A program made the translations under genes and the position numbers. A DNA stretch of 64,000 nucleotides from Dokdonella_A sp963758365 (GTDB taxonomy: Bacteria > Pseudomonadota > Gammaproteobacteria > Xanthomonadales > Rhodanobacteraceae): contig CAVWVB010000001.1 of assembly GCA_963758365.1 (NCBI GenBank), positions 496,001 to 560,000 of the forward strand. The letters run 5' to 3'. The notes under the pieces are model-generated. The model made no database searches. It had not been told where the DNA came from and saw only the letters and a list, made by a program, of their open reading frames with translations. This document shows, one piece after another, positions 25,796-35,647 of the stretch (the first letter of the stretch is position 1; each line of letters opens with the position of its first letter).

Positions 25796-27736
25796 TTACT
25801 GCGGCCTGCGCCCCGCCAACTTCTCTCCGACTTCCGCGATCGTGCGGTTCATGATGCCGAAGTGGTTGATGCGGTGCAGCTCTTCGAGCTCACGTTCGGC
25901 AGCGGCTCGGTTTCCGCTGCGTAGGAGGATGGTCGCCAGAGCACTGTGCAAGCCCGGATCGATCGGCGACAACGTGATCGCCTGCCTCAGGTCGCGCTCG
26001 GCGCGAGAATAGTCGTCCTTGAGGAAGGCTGCGTACTGCGAATGTACATACAACAGCACCGCGGTGGGGTGAGGATGAGACATCGCGGCTGCATATGCCT
26101 GGTCGAGGAAGGCTGCGTCGTGCGTACATGTCCTCGCGGCAAAACAGGCATTGAGATTCTGGAGCGCTTCCGCATCCTGGAAAGACGGTGGTGCCGTACC
26201 CAGCTTGTGGAGGATCGACGCATACCAGTCCGGGTTTATGGTCCCCTTCAGGTCAGTCGTCACCTTGATGAGGGTCTGCTCGTAGGAAATGCCCGCACCG
26301 GGCAAGCTGCGATGGACGTCCAGCACTTGCAGACCTTCTCTTTCCATCGCGGGTTGCCCAGCCGCGATGCCGACCTTGATCAGCCGCGTCGCCCAGTCAT
26401 ATTGCGCCAGTGCGGAATCCGGACGCTTGCTGGCGTCACTGCTGGCAAGACGCATTGGATCGGACCACTCGTGGGCGCGCATCCAGGTGGTGAGCGCGTA
26501 GAAACAACCGATGGCAATCGCAGCGGCCACGCGTGCGCCCGGCCGTTCGAGTCTTCCCTCAAACACGATCAGCGAGGCCGTGGCGAGAATTAGGCCGAGA
26601 GATGAAAAATAGTTCCGATGCTCGAAGGCCAACAGCAGGGGTATCACGGTTGCGGTCAGTGCATGACCGCAGAAAAACCACAGGATGCCGAGCGCGAACA
26701 ACGGCCGCCGAGCGCGTTGCCATACTGCTGCGCCTGCCATCATCAGCACGCAGGCGAGCGATGCCAGCGTCGAAGGCGGATCGAGCAGCCCATGCGAGAC
26801 CTGGATATCGTCGTGGTAGAGCGTCAGCGTGTCGAGGCTCGGGGCCAGTGTCCAAGCGACGTAGTCCACCAGGACCCTTGTCTCGGTCAGCAGTCTTTGC
26901 CAGGTATCGTATGGGCGCGCATAGGTCGCGGACCCGGATAGCCACGATCCCAGCCACAGCAGGCCGGCGATCAGCGGAAGCAGAAAAACCGCGAAGTACA
27001 GAGCAAGCACCACGCCACTGCGTTTTCCGTTTGCATTCCTGAGGCGCGGCAAGACCCATTCCGAGCAAGCCGCATAGAGCGGCAGCAGGATGGCCGACTC
27101 CTTGACCAGTAAGCCGACGCCGGTGCACCCGACCAGGCTGAACCACATGCCCCAGGCGCCGCCGTTGCCGCGCCATTGGAGGAGACGAGCGCGCAGGTAC
27201 AGCCACAGCCCGAGGAACACGAAGGTATTGGATAGCGACTCGAGGCGTTGCGACACGTACAGCACGCCAGTCAGGTTGATCGGAAGCAGGAGCCAAAGGC
27301 CCGCTATCGAGGCTGCGGCTAACGCTCCGTCGAAGCGTCGATGGATCGCTCTACTGCCTGCGCATTCACGGTGTAATGCAAACAGCGCGCGCAGTGCGAG
27401 GAAGATGAGGATGCCGTTGAGCAGGTGAACGGCGAGGTTGACTAGCTTGTAGCCGTATGGATCGAGCGCTCCGAAATAATGGTTCGCTGCGAAGCTGAGC
27501 ATGCCAAGCCAGCGGCCCTGATGGGAGCCGCCGGGGAACGAAAACGCGGCGGCGGCCCAGCTCTGCAAGTCATTGGTGGTTACCTGGACGGCGTCGTTGC
27601 CGATGATGAAGCTCGCATCGTCGTAGACGAATCCTCCCGAAAGACCGGGCTGATAGACGAGGAAAGTGATGATCAGCAAAGCACCGGTCACGAGCCAGGC
27701 GATGATCGTCGTGTTGAACTCCCTTCCTGTTTTCAC
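25796..27736 (-). CDS. GT-C-like polytopic membrane protein with a TPR-like C-terminal region (paralog 1)
   Basis: A ~646-residue protein with about ten or more membrane helices and a soluble C-terminal part (~430-640) that looks TPR-like (RAERDLRQAITLSPIDPGLHSALATILL). The first periplasmic loop reads GGFVYDDASFIIGN, resembling the Asp-containing loop of GT-C enzymes such as the TMTC proteins, which suggests a lipid-linked sugar transferase acting on proteins or glycans. Paralogs lie at 35,648 and 44,319. The GTG at 27736, preceded by AAGGGG, aligns best with paralog 2; an ATG at 27772 is the alternative. Function is inferred. Confidence 0.7.
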   Translation of the reverse strand: MKTGREFNTTIIAWLVTGALLIITFLVYQPGLSGGFVYDDASFIIGNDAVQVTTNDLQSWAAAAFSFPGGSHQGRWLGMLSFAANHYFGALDPYGYKLVNLAVHLLNGILIFLALRALFALHRECAGSRAIHRRFDGALAAASIAGLWLLLPINLTGVLYVSQRLESLSNTFVFLGLWLYLRARLLQWRGNGGAWGMWFSLVGCTGVGLLVKESAILLPLYAACSEWVLPRLRNANGKRSGVVLALYFAVFLLPLIAGLLWLGSWLSGSATYARPYDTWQRLLTETRVLVDYVAWTLAPSLDTLTLYHDDIQVSHGLLDPPSTLASLACVLMMAGAAVWQRARRPLFALGILWFFCGHALTATVIPLLLAFEHRNYFSSLGLILATASLIVFEGRLERPGARVAAAIAIGCFYALTTWMRAHEWSDPMRLASSDASKRPDSALAQYDWATRLIKVGIAAGQPAMEREGLQVLDVHRSLPGAGISYEQTLIKVTTDLKGTINPDWYASILHKLGTAPPSFQDAEALQNLNACFAARTCTHDAAFLDQAYAAAMSHPHPTAVLLYVHSQYAAFLKDDYSRAERDLRQAITLSPIDPGLHSALATILLRSGNRAAAERELEELHRINHFGIMNRTIAEVGEKLAGRRPQ

Positions 27737-27947
27737 CTGCGCCCCTTTCCCGTCGTCGCGACGAAATGCCATCGTCGCACGGCCGTCCGCGCGGGTGAAG
27801 CCCGCGGCAAACGGGATGGTGAACGACCGGGCGCAACGCAGCCCGTGCGGCGAGGACCCGCGGATTTCCTGATGGCTTCACTAACGCGCAATGCGCCGCA
27901 TGGCCGCTGTCCGCTATGATTCCGGACCGATCCCAGGGTGCGGTCGC

Positions 27948-28940
27948 ATGAAACTCGTCATCCAGATTCCCTGCTACAACGAAGCCGAATCGCTGCCGCA
28001 TGCGATCCCGCACCTGCCACGCCAGGTCGCCGGCTGCGACAGCGTCGAGTGGCTGGTCATCGACGATGGCTCGGTGGACGACACCGCAGCGGTTGCCAGC
28101 GGTCTGGGCGTCGATCGCGTCGTGCGCCATTCGGTCAATCGCGGCCTCGCCGCGGCGTTCATGACCGGTCTCGATGCGGCGATCGCGAGCGGCGCGGACA
28201 TCATCGTCAATACCGATGCCGACAACCAATACGACGCGCGCGACATCGAAAACCTGGTGCGACCGATCATCGAAGGACGCGCTGAGATGGTGATCGGCGC
28301 AAGGCCGATCGCCGACACCGAACATTTTTCGTGGCTTAAGAAGTGGCTGCAGAAGCTCGGCAGCTGGGTCGTGCGACTGGCCAGCAATACACAGGTAGCC
28401 GACGCGCCGAGCGGGTTCCGAGCGTTCACGCGCGAGGCCGCGCAGCGGCTCAATGTGTTCAGTTCCTACACCTACACGCTGGAGACGATCATCCAGGCCG
28501 GGCACAGCAACATCCGTGTGCTTTCGGTGCCGGTGCGCACCAATCCGGATCTGCGCCCGTCGCGCCTCGTGCGCAGCATGGGCCGCTATGTGTGGCGCTC
28601 CGCATCGACCATCGTGCGCATCTTCGCGACCTATCGCCCGCTGACCTTCTTCTGGTTGATTGCGGTGTTTTTCGTCGGCGTCGGAGGCGTGCTGGGCGCC
28701 TGGTATCTCGCCCACATGCTGATGGGTTCGGGGGCCGGCCACGTGCAGTCTGCCTTGCTTGCCGCGGCCTCGATCACGATCGGCCTGATCCTGTTCATGC
28801 TCGGCTTCATTGCAGATCTGCAGTCGGTGAACCGGCGCCTGCTCGAAGGTATCGACTGGAGGGTGCGTCAGATCGAGCAGATCGGGCGGCGCGACGTGCG
28901 TGGTCGCGGCGGCTCCGCGCATCCGGAGCGCGATCCATGA
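27948..28940 (+). CDS. GT2 polyprenyl-phosphate-type glycosyltransferase
   Basis: A 330-residue family 2 glycosyltransferase of the dolichol-phosphate mannose synthase type. The N-terminal GT-A fold has IPCYNEAESLP, the donor motifs DDGSVDDT and NTDADNQYD, and GFRAFTREAA. Two C-terminal membrane helices (~240-300) follow. It probably loads one sugar onto undecaprenyl phosphate for use by a GT-C enzyme, such as the divergent paralog 211 bp away. First gene of a three-gene operon; ATGA overlap with the methyltransferase. Confidence 0.88.
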   Translation: MKLVIQIPCYNEAESLPHAIPHLPRQVAGCDSVEWLVIDDGSVDDTAAVASGLGVDRVVRHSVNRGLAAAFMTGLDAAIASGADIIVNTDADNQYDARDIENLVRPIIEGRAEMVIGARPIADTEHFSWLKKWLQKLGSWVVRLASNTQVADAPSGFRAFTREAAQRLNVFSSYTYTLETIIQAGHSNIRVLSVPVRTNPDLRPSRLVRSMGRYVWRSASTIVRIFATYRPLTFFWLIAVFFVGVGGVLGAWYLAHMLMGSGAGHVQSALLAAASITIGLILFMLGFIADLQSVNRRLLEGIDWRVRQIEQIGRRDVRGRGGSAHPERDP

Positions 28941-29548
28941 GCGCCACCCCACAGCCTGCTGGCAACTTCTACGACAAGTACCATTCAGCGAACCCGATCG
29001 CGCGACACCTGATGCGCGGATTTCTCGATGCATTCGACATGCTTTCCGCGCGGGTTCCGGTGTCGCGCGCGCTGGAGATCGGGTGCGGCGAGGGCGAGTT
29101 GACGATCCGCCTTGCAGCTCGCGGCTTCGAGATGCGCGGTTTCGACATTTCAGCCGAGATCATCGAGGAGGCGCGGAAGCGTGCGGTCGCTGCCGGTGTC
29201 CAGGCAGCATTCCGTACGCAGCGGATCGAATCGATCGATGCGGCCGCGGAAGCTGCGCCTCTCGTGGTCTGCTGCGAGGTACTCGAACATCTGGACGATC
29301 CGCAGCACGGTATCGACACCCTGGCCGAACTCGCACGGCCCTGGTTGCTTGCGAGCGTGCCACGCGAACCGCTGTGGCGGGCATTGAACGTGCTGCGCGG
29401 CAAGTATCTCGCGGAATTCGGCAATACGCCCGGACACGTGAACCACTGGGGCCGCGCTGGATTCCTCGAACTGCTCGCGCGCCGATTCGAAATCGTCGAG
29501 TCCCGTTCGCCGCTGCCTTGGACCATGGCGCTGTGCAGGCGGCGCTGA
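28937..29548 (+). CDS. Class I SAM-dependent methyltransferase
   Basis: A 203-residue methyltransferase with SAM motif I LEIGCGEGELT (residues ~45-55), acidic motif II GFDISAEII and CCEVLEHLDDP, the Methyltransf-11/23-type post-motif. It starts on the stop of the GT2 gene and overlaps the next gene by 16 bp, so it probably modifies the same lipid-linked sugar or glycan. Substrate unknown. Confidence 0.85.
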   Translation: MSATPQPAGNFYDKYHSANPIARHLMRGFLDAFDMLSARVPVSRALEIGCGEGELTIRLAARGFEMRGFDISAEIIEEARKRAVAAGVQAAFRTQRIESIDAAAEAAPLVVCCEVLEHLDDPQHGIDTLAELARPWLLASVPREPLWRALNVLRGKYLAEFGNTPGHVNHWGRAGFLELLARRFEIVESRSPLPWTMALCRRR

Positions 29549-30465
29549 GTCGCGCATCGCTGAGGCGCGCGGCGGGCGTGACCGGCGCACTGCTTTGCCT
29601 GATCGCGGTCGCGCTGCTCGTGCGGCGCGGATTCGCACTCGGCGATGCGCTCGGCGACGAACTGCGCAGGATCCGGCCTCTCGCGTTTCTCGGCGCTCTT
29701 TCGATGTATGTGGGCGGCGGAGTGCTGCTCGGACTGGCATGGGCGCTGCTGGTTCGCGTGGCGTCGGGTGCGCGTCCATCCGGCGCGTTGCTGGTCGTCA
29801 GTCATCTGCGCGCGCAGTTGGCCAAGTACCTGCCCGGCAATGTGTTCCATTTTGCATATCGGCACTATGCGGCATACCGTGCGGGTGTCGGTCACAAGGC
29901 ACTCGCATTCGCACTCGCGCTGGAGTCGCTGCTGTTGATCACGGCCGCCGCACTGCTCGCGCTGGGCGTGGTCGATGACCCGCGTCTGACCGCTCTCGTG
30001 CCCTGGGCGCGTGATCTGGTCTGGGCCGCCCCGATGCTTGCAGTTGCTGCCTGGGTCGGAATCAGTCTTCTTGCGCGGCGCAATCGCGTAGTCCGCCTCG
30101 AGCCACGGCGCACGACCGCGCCTTTGGCAGCGGTGCTTGCGATCGACCTCTCGTTCTTCGTTCTCGCAGCTGCCGCACTGCGCCTGTTGAGCGATGCTCC
30201 GGGCGCGCTGCCATTCGGTGCATGGTGCGGCTGGCTCGCGCTGGCCTGGGCGCTGGGTTATGTTGTGCCCGGCGCGCCTGCCGGTCTCGGACTGCGCGAA
30301 GCAGTGCTCGTGCTCGGCCTGACCCCGGTGCTCGGTTCCGCCGCTGCACTGGCTCTGGCCCTGGCGTACCGCCTGTTGACCGTGGTCGCGGACGCGGTAC
30401 TCGCGCTGGCCGGGTTTCTGCTGGTGCGTAGGTCGACTCGCTACGCGCGAGGCAATGACGCCTGA
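29533..30465 (+). CDS. LPG-synthase-TM (UPF0104)/flippase-like membrane protein
   Basis: A 310-residue polytopic protein with about eight helices. The LAKYLPGNVFHFAYRH motif and the later GYVVPGAPAGLGLREA are signatures of the lysylphosphatidylglycerol synthase transmembrane/AglD-like family. Stand-alone members next to glycosyltransferases are thought to move or handle lipid-linked sugars. The start is the GTG at 29533, inside the end of the methyltransferase gene; no ATG fits. A homolog lies at 42,029-43,066. Confidence 0.8.
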   Translation: MQAALSRASLRRAAGVTGALLCLIAVALLVRRGFALGDALGDELRRIRPLAFLGALSMYVGGGVLLGLAWALLVRVASGARPSGALLVVSHLRAQLAKYLPGNVFHFAYRHYAAYRAGVGHKALAFALALESLLLITAAALLALGVVDDPRLTALVPWARDLVWAAPMLAVAAWVGISLLARRNRVVRLEPRRTTAPLAAVLAIDLSFFVLAAAALRLLSDAPGALPFGAWCGWLALAWALGYVVPGAPAGLGLREAVLVLGLTPVLGSAAALALALAYRLLTVVADAVLALAGFLLVRRSTRYARGNDA

Positions 30466-30533
30466 GCCAGCAGCCGCTACGCCCTGATGTAACGACCTAG
30501 GAATCCGCACACTTTCCGCATTTCGTGTTTTCG

Positions 30534-31190
30534 TCAATTCCCTGTTGCTGCGGGATCTTCCGGGCTGAGCGATACATGACGCGAGGCGGAAGCCAAGGCC
30601 AGGTAGTGTCGGTGCAAGCGATCCACATCGCGATCGAGCACGTCGAGCGTCGCGTCGTTCGTGATCACGTCGTCGGCCCTTGCGAGGCGTTGCTCGCGTG
30701 ATGCCTGCGCGTCGAGCATCGCGTCTGCGAGCTGCGAGGTGATCCCGTCCCGCGCGAGAAGGCGCTGACGCTGCAGTTCGCGGGGCACGTCGACCAAGAG
30801 GACGCGGTCGACCCAGTCGTAGTCGCCGCTTTCCACGAGCAGCGGAATGACCAGGACGACATAGGGTCCGCCGGCAGCGGCGGCGCGCTCGCGCAGGAGC
30901 TCGCGTACGCGCGGGTGCAGGATTGCCTCGAGCTGCGCGCGAACTCGTGTGTCGGCGAACGCGCGCTCGCGCATCGCCTGACGATCCAACGATCCGTCTG
31001 CGGCGATAACGGCTTCTCCGAACGCGGTGCGGATTTCGGCCAGAGCGACGCTGCCTGGCGCGACCAGTTCGCGTGAGACCGCGTCGGCGTCGACGACGCT
31101 CGCGCCGCGCGCGGCGAGGCGTTCCGCGACCACGGACTTGCCGCTTGCAATGCCCCCGGTCAGAGCGACGCTGAAGGGTAGTTCTCGCAT
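30534..31190 (-). CDS. coaE: Dephospho-CoA kinase
   Basis: CoaE phosphorylates the 3'-OH of dephospho-CoA, the last step of coenzyme A synthesis. The 218-residue P-loop kinase has GGIASGKS at ~12-19, the VVDADAVSREL block and LLVDVPRELQRQRLLARDG. Placement downstream of pilD is the conserved pilB-pilC-pilD-coaE arrangement; the gap to pilD is 81 bp. Confidence 0.97.
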   Translation of the reverse strand: MRELPFSVALTGGIASGKSVVAERLAARGASVVDADAVSRELVAPGSVALAEIRTAFGEAVIAADGSLDRQAMRERAFADTRVRAQLEAILHPRVRELLRERAAAAGGPYVVLVIPLLVESGDYDWVDRVLLVDVPRELQRQRLLARDGITSQLADAMLDAQASREQRLARADDVITNDATLDVLDRDVDRLHRHYLALASASRHVSLSPEDPAATGN

Positions 31191-31271
31191 CCGCGCTATT
31201 GTAGGCAGTCGTCGCGGTGCGGGCGGAGCACAGTGCAGGTTCGGTCAACCTGCGGGGCGGCTCGATCCACC

Positions 31272-32150
31272 CTACAGTCCGAACAGGTGCGCGTAGAGTG
31301 CACCGAGCCGGTCGCCGAACACGAACCAGGACCAGCCTGCCGCTGCGATGAACGGCCCGAACGGGATCGGCGTGCTGCGGTCGCGGCCCTGCAATGCGAG
31401 CGCGGTGCCGCCCACCAGCGCGCCGATCAGCGAAGACAGCAGCACGATCGGCAACAATGCGGTCGCGCCCATCCACGCCCCCAGCGCCGCGAGCAGCTTG
31501 AAGTCGCCGTAGCCCATGCCTTCCTTGCCGGTCGCCAACTTGAATAGCCAGAACACCGCCCACAGGCTCAGATAGCCCACCGCGGCCCCGATGATCGCGG
31601 CCGACGGCGTCACAAACAACGGTATCAGCGCTATCAGCAGGCCGAGCCAGAGCAGGGGCAGGGTGAGCTGGTCAGGCAGCAGCTGGGTGCGCGCGTCGAT
31701 GCCGGACGCGGCAATCAGGATCCAGGTGAACACCAGGCCGGCCGCAAGCGACCAGCCGAAGCCGAGCTTCCAGGCCATCGTCGCGGACGCGAGCGCGGTC
31801 AGCAGTTCGACCAGCGGATACTGCCAGGAAATCGGTGTCTTGCAGTAGCGGCAGCGCCCTCGCAGGGCCAGCCAGCTCAGTACGGGAATGTTGTCGAGCG
31901 CGGACAATGCATGCTTGCAGCGCGGACAGTGCGATCCGGTAAACACGAGGTCCGGCGGCGCGGCGGCCGGCAAGGGTGCGTTGACCGCGACATCCGCGAG
32001 CAGCTCGCGCGCCTGGTGCCGCCAATCGTGTTCGAGCCGCCGTGGCAGGCGCAGGATCACGACATTGAGGAAGCTCCCGACCAGCAGGCCGAGCAGCGCG
32101 ATCAGCGGCACAAGCCATGCCGGATCGTGGAGCCAGTCAAGTTCGATCAT
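31272..32150 (-). CDS. pilD: Prepilin peptidase and N-methyltransferase PilD
   Basis: PilD cleaves the leader of type IV prepilins and type II pseudopilins and methylates the new N-terminus. The 292-residue inner-membrane protein has GSFLNVVILRLP at the N-terminus and two CxxC pairs in the cytoplasmic loop (CPRCKH and CRYCKT). The two catalytic aspartates lie in SGIDARTQ and the GxGD motif GYGDFKL. It serves pilA and any pseudopilins. Confidence 0.97.
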   Translation of the reverse strand: MIELDWLHDPAWLVPLIALLGLLVGSFLNVVILRLPRRLEHDWRHQARELLADVAVNAPLPAAAPPDLVFTGSHCPRCKHALSALDNIPVLSWLALRGRCRYCKTPISWQYPLVELLTALASATMAWKLGFGWSLAAGLVFTWILIAASGIDARTQLLPDQLTLPLLWLGLLIALIPLFVTPSAAIIGAAVGYLSLWAVFWLFKLATGKEGMGYGDFKLLAALGAWMGATALLPIVLLSSLIGALVGGTALALQGRDRSTPIPFGPFIAAAGWSWFVFGDRLGALYAHLFGL

Positions 32151-32232
32151 GCGATCGCGGTCCGCTGCGCCATCGGAGATTCGCGGCCATTATCGCCACG
32201 AAAGCGGCGTTGCGGGGAAGTGCGGACACCGA

Positions 32233-32271
32233 GGCATGCCCCTTCGGGTATCGCAGAATACCGAAGGGTGC
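32233..32271. repeat. Imperfect hairpin between pilC and pilD
   Basis: CCCTTCGGGTAT (32240-32251) and ATACCGAAGGG (32258-32268) pair with one bulge, extended by GGCA/TGCC-type bases outside. It lies in the 201-bp gap downstream of pilC. Without a T-tract it may be a REP-like element that tunes pilC versus pilD message levels. Confidence 0.5.
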
Positions 32272-32351
32272 CTTCCATTCGCAGGTCAGATCGCCTTCGA
32301 CTCGACCGACATCCTATGCGGGACACGGCTGCAAACCGCGCGCAGGCGCGA

Positions 32352-33635
32352 TCACCCGACGACGGAACCGAGCTTGAAGATTGGCAGGTACATGCCGACG
32401 ACCATGCCGCCGACGACCACGCCGATGATGACCATGATCATCGGTTCGAGCAGGCTCGACAGCGCGTCGACCGCATTGTTGACTTCGGTCTCGTAGAACT
32501 CGGCGATCTTGAACAGCATCGCATCGAGCGCGCCGGCTTCCTCGCCGATCGCGACCATCTGCGTGACCATGTTCGGAAACAGGTTGGTCTGGCGCATCGC
32601 GAGCTGCAACTGGTGGCCGACCGCGACATCCTCGCGGATGCGCTTGACCGCATCGTTGTAGACCACGCTGCCGGTCGCGTTGGACACCGAATCCAGGGCC
32701 TCGACCAACGGCACGCCGGCGCGGAACGTGACTCCGAGCGTGCGTGCGAAACGCGCGATTGCAGACTGGCGCAGGATCTGGCCGACGACCGGAATCTTCA
32801 GCAGCGTCCTGCCGATGAAATGCGCGAACTTGTCCGAACGCTTGTACAGCATCACGAGGCCGAAGATGCCGCCGATCAGGATGCCGAACACCATCCACCA
32901 GTACGAGACCATGAAGCGCGACATGGCGACCAGCATCTGCGTAAATGCGGGCAGGTCGGCACCGAAATTCTTGAACACGGCCTCGAACTGCGGAATCACG
33001 AAGATCAGCAGGATCGACGCGACGATGAACGCGACCGCGAGCACCGCGGCCGGGTAGAACATCGCCTTCTTGATCTTGCCCTTGATGTTCTCGATGTTTT
33101 CCTTGTAGTTCGCGATCGTGTCGAGCACGGTATCGAGCACGCCGGCCGACTCGCCGGCCTTGACCAGGTTCACGAACAGCTCGTCGAACTGCACCGGGTA
33201 CTTGCCAAGCGCTTCGTTCAAGGCCGAACCACCCTCGATCTCGGTCTTGATGTCGGTCAGCATGTCCTTCATGCGCGGATTGCTCTGGCCGCCCGCGACG
33301 ATCTCGAAACCCTGCACCATCGGCACGCCGGCGGCCATCATCGTCGCGAGCTGGCGGCTGAACACCGCGATGTCGCGCCCGGTGATCTTCTTGCCGGTCT
33401 TGCCGAACAGCGGTTTGGCCTTCGGCTTGACGACCTGCGGGTTGATTCCCTGCGCGCGCAGCCCGGCCTTGACCAGGCTCGCGCTCTTGCTGATCTGTTC
33501 GCCCTTGATCTTGATGCCGCGCTTGTCGAGGCCGACCCAGGTGAAGGTCTCCATCTGGCTCAACTTGGCACGGTCGCGGCCGCGCTGAGTCTGCGCGGCC
33601 TTGGCCTTGAGCGTGGCGGCGGTTGCGGTAGCCAT
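32352..33635 (-). CDS. pilC: Type IV pilus platform protein PilC
   Basis: PilC is the inner-membrane platform on which PilB and PilT act to add or remove pilin subunits. The 427-residue protein has two T2SF domains (~90-210 and ~290-415) with the FSRQLATMMAAGVP and FARTLGVTFRAGVPL signatures and three main membrane segments. It starts 3 bp after the pilB stop, so it is co-transcribed and probably translationally coupled. Confidence 0.97.
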   Translation of the reverse strand: MATATAATLKAKAAQTQRGRDRAKLSQMETFTWVGLDKRGIKIKGEQISKSASLVKAGLRAQGINPQVVKPKAKPLFGKTGKKITGRDIAVFSRQLATMMAAGVPMVQGFEIVAGGQSNPRMKDMLTDIKTEIEGGSALNEALGKYPVQFDELFVNLVKAGESAGVLDTVLDTIANYKENIENIKGKIKKAMFYPAAVLAVAFIVASILLIFVIPQFEAVFKNFGADLPAFTQMLVAMSRFMVSYWWMVFGILIGGIFGLVMLYKRSDKFAHFIGRTLLKIPVVGQILRQSAIARFARTLGVTFRAGVPLVEALDSVSNATGSVVYNDAVKRIREDVAVGHQLQLAMRQTNLFPNMVTQMVAIGEEAGALDAMLFKIAEFYETEVNNAVDALSSLLEPMIMVIIGVVVGGMVVGMYLPIFKLGSVVG

Positions 33636-33638
33636 GGC

Positions 33639-35366
33639 TTAGTCCTTGGTGACTCGATTGATTTCGGCGAGGCTCAGAATGCCCTGCTTGACTTTCATCA
33701 GCGCGGACGCACGCAGGTCGCGGATTCCGTCCTTGCGCGCCTGCTCGGCAATCTGGATTGCGCTGCCGCCATCGAGAACGATCTTCTGGATCGCCTCGTT
33801 CATCGGCATGACCTGGTAGATGCCCGTGCGGCCTTTATACCCTTCGTTGCAGCCGGAACAGCCGACTGCGTCGAAAATCTGCATTCCCGAGTCGATATCC
33901 TCCTGCGAGAAGCCCTCGGCGAGCAGGGCCTTGGCGGGCAGCTTGAGCGGCTGCTTGCAGTCGTGCAGGCGGCGCGCGAGGCGCTGCGCTATGACCAGGG
34001 TCACCGACGAGGTGATGTTGTAGGGCGCGATGCCCATGTTCATCAGGCGCGCGATGGTCTGCGAGGCGTCATTGGTATGCAGGGTCGACAACACCATGTG
34101 TCCGGTCTGGGCGGCCTTGATCGCGATCTCCGCGGTTTCCAGGTCGCGAATTTCGCCGACCATGATCACATCCGGATCCTGGCGCAGGAACGAGCGCAAT
34201 GCGGCCGCGAACGTCATTCCGCGCTTTACGTTCTGCTGCACCTGGTTGACGCCGGGCAGTCGGATTTCGACCGGATCCTCGACCGTCGAGATGTTGCGGC
34301 CCTCGATGTTGAGGATGTTGAGCGCGGTGTACAGCGACACCGTCTTGCCCGAGCCGGTCGGGCCGGTCACCAGCACCATGCCGTACGGCTTCTGGATCGC
34401 CTGCTCGAACAGCTTGCGCTGGTCTTCCTCGTAACCGAGTTTCTCGATGCCCATCTTCGCCGCTGACGCATCGAGGATACGCAGCACGATCTTTTCGCCG
34501 AACAGGGTCGGGCAGGTGCTGACGCGGAAGTCGATCGCCTTGGTCTTGGACAGGTTGAGCTTGATGCGGCCGTCCTGCGGCACGCGCTTCTCGGCGATGT
34601 CCAGCCCGCTCATGACCTTCAGGCGCGACGAAATGCGCGGATTCAGCTTGATCGGTGGTGCTGCGACCGCACGCAACATGCCGTCCATGCGGAAACGCAC
34701 CCGGTAGGCGGTTTCGTAGGGTTCGAAATGGATGTCCGATGCGCCGCGCTTGATCGCGTCGACCAGCACCTTGTTGACGAACTTGACGACCGGCGCGTCG
34801 TCGATACCCATCGCGTCGACGCCCGTGGAATCACCGTCGTCGTCGATCGCGCCTACCTCGAGGTCATCCAGTCCCTCGGCGTCGCCGAGGTCGGTGATGG
34901 TCTGGTTGGCCGCAGTGAGAGCGAGTTCGATCGTGCGCGAGAGTTTTTCGGCCTCGACGAGAATCGGTTCGATCAGATGGTTGGCCTGGAACTTGATCTC
35001 GTCCAACGCATGCAGGTTGGTCGGATCGGCCACGCCCAGGAACAGGCGATTGCCGCGTTTGAACAACGGCAGGGCCTTGTGCTTGGTGATCAGCTCTTCC
35101 TTGACCAGGGTCATCGGCAGCTGGGCGACGTCGAGTGCCTCGACATCGAGCAGCGGCATGCCGAACTCGGCCGACGAGGCCATCGCGAGGTCGTTGCCCG
35201 ACACCAGGCCGGCTTCGAGCAGCCAGGCTCCGATCGGGATCTTCTGGCGCGAAGCGTCGTCGACCGCCTTGCGCGCGTCGTTCTCGGCCAGAATGCCGTT
35301 GCCCACCAACCGCTTGGCGATGCCCGAAAGGCCGGTCTGCGGAGCCGTATTGATTTGCGTCGCCAT
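33639..35366 (-). CDS. pilB: Type IV pilus assembly ATPase PilB
   Basis: PilB is the hexameric ATPase that powers pilus extension. The 575-residue length is typical. It has an N-terminal MshEN-type domain, then Walker A GPTGSGKT, the Asp and His boxes, and Walker B with DPDVIMVGEIRD. A C-terminal zinc-binding cysteine cluster is visible (HDCKQ and CSGCNEG). It heads the pilB-pilC-pilD-coaE series. Unlike many relatives, pilA is not adjacent but about 11 kb upstream. Confidence 0.97.
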   Translation of the reverse strand: MATQINTAPQTGLSGIAKRLVGNGILAENDARKAVDDASRQKIPIGAWLLEAGLVSGNDLAMASSAEFGMPLLDVEALDVAQLPMTLVKEELITKHKALPLFKRGNRLFLGVADPTNLHALDEIKFQANHLIEPILVEAEKLSRTIELALTAANQTITDLGDAEGLDDLEVGAIDDDGDSTGVDAMGIDDAPVVKFVNKVLVDAIKRGASDIHFEPYETAYRVRFRMDGMLRAVAAPPIKLNPRISSRLKVMSGLDIAEKRVPQDGRIKLNLSKTKAIDFRVSTCPTLFGEKIVLRILDASAAKMGIEKLGYEEDQRKLFEQAIQKPYGMVLVTGPTGSGKTVSLYTALNILNIEGRNISTVEDPVEIRLPGVNQVQQNVKRGMTFAAALRSFLRQDPDVIMVGEIRDLETAEIAIKAAQTGHMVLSTLHTNDASQTIARLMNMGIAPYNITSSVTLVIAQRLARRLHDCKQPLKLPAKALLAEGFSQEDIDSGMQIFDAVGCSGCNEGYKGRTGIYQVMPMNEAIQKIVLDGGSAIQIAEQARKDGIRDLRASALMKVKQGILSLAEINRVTKD

Positions 35367-35647
35367 AGGAAGTGGCTGTAAACCCCTGAACTATCGCCGA
35401 ATGTAACGCAAAAATCGGGCCATGAACATGACGGGAGTCCGAGATACATGGGGTTTCACCACCTGCCGAGGCTAAGCCCGCGTGAGGCTGCGGATTGGTT
35501 CCACGCCGGGGCTTGCCGGGTGCTTCAACCGCACGATGCGTTCGATCGCCTTCGCAAGACCGCCGATACGCTCGACGCGGCAGATTGTCCATTTGGGACA
35601 TACGCGGTCCGCACCGTCATTGGCTGTTCGATCCAGCATGGAGCTTC

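Noticed and set aside
27570..29033. Minus-strand ORF opposite the GT2 gene and its methyltransferase
   Set aside because: Antisense shadow; the plus-strand genes have clear GT2 and SAM motifs and ATGA coupling.
31911..34466. Long plus-strand ORF opposite pilD, pilC and pilB
   Set aside because: Crosses three certain genes on the other strand; composition is typical of a reverse-complement shadow.
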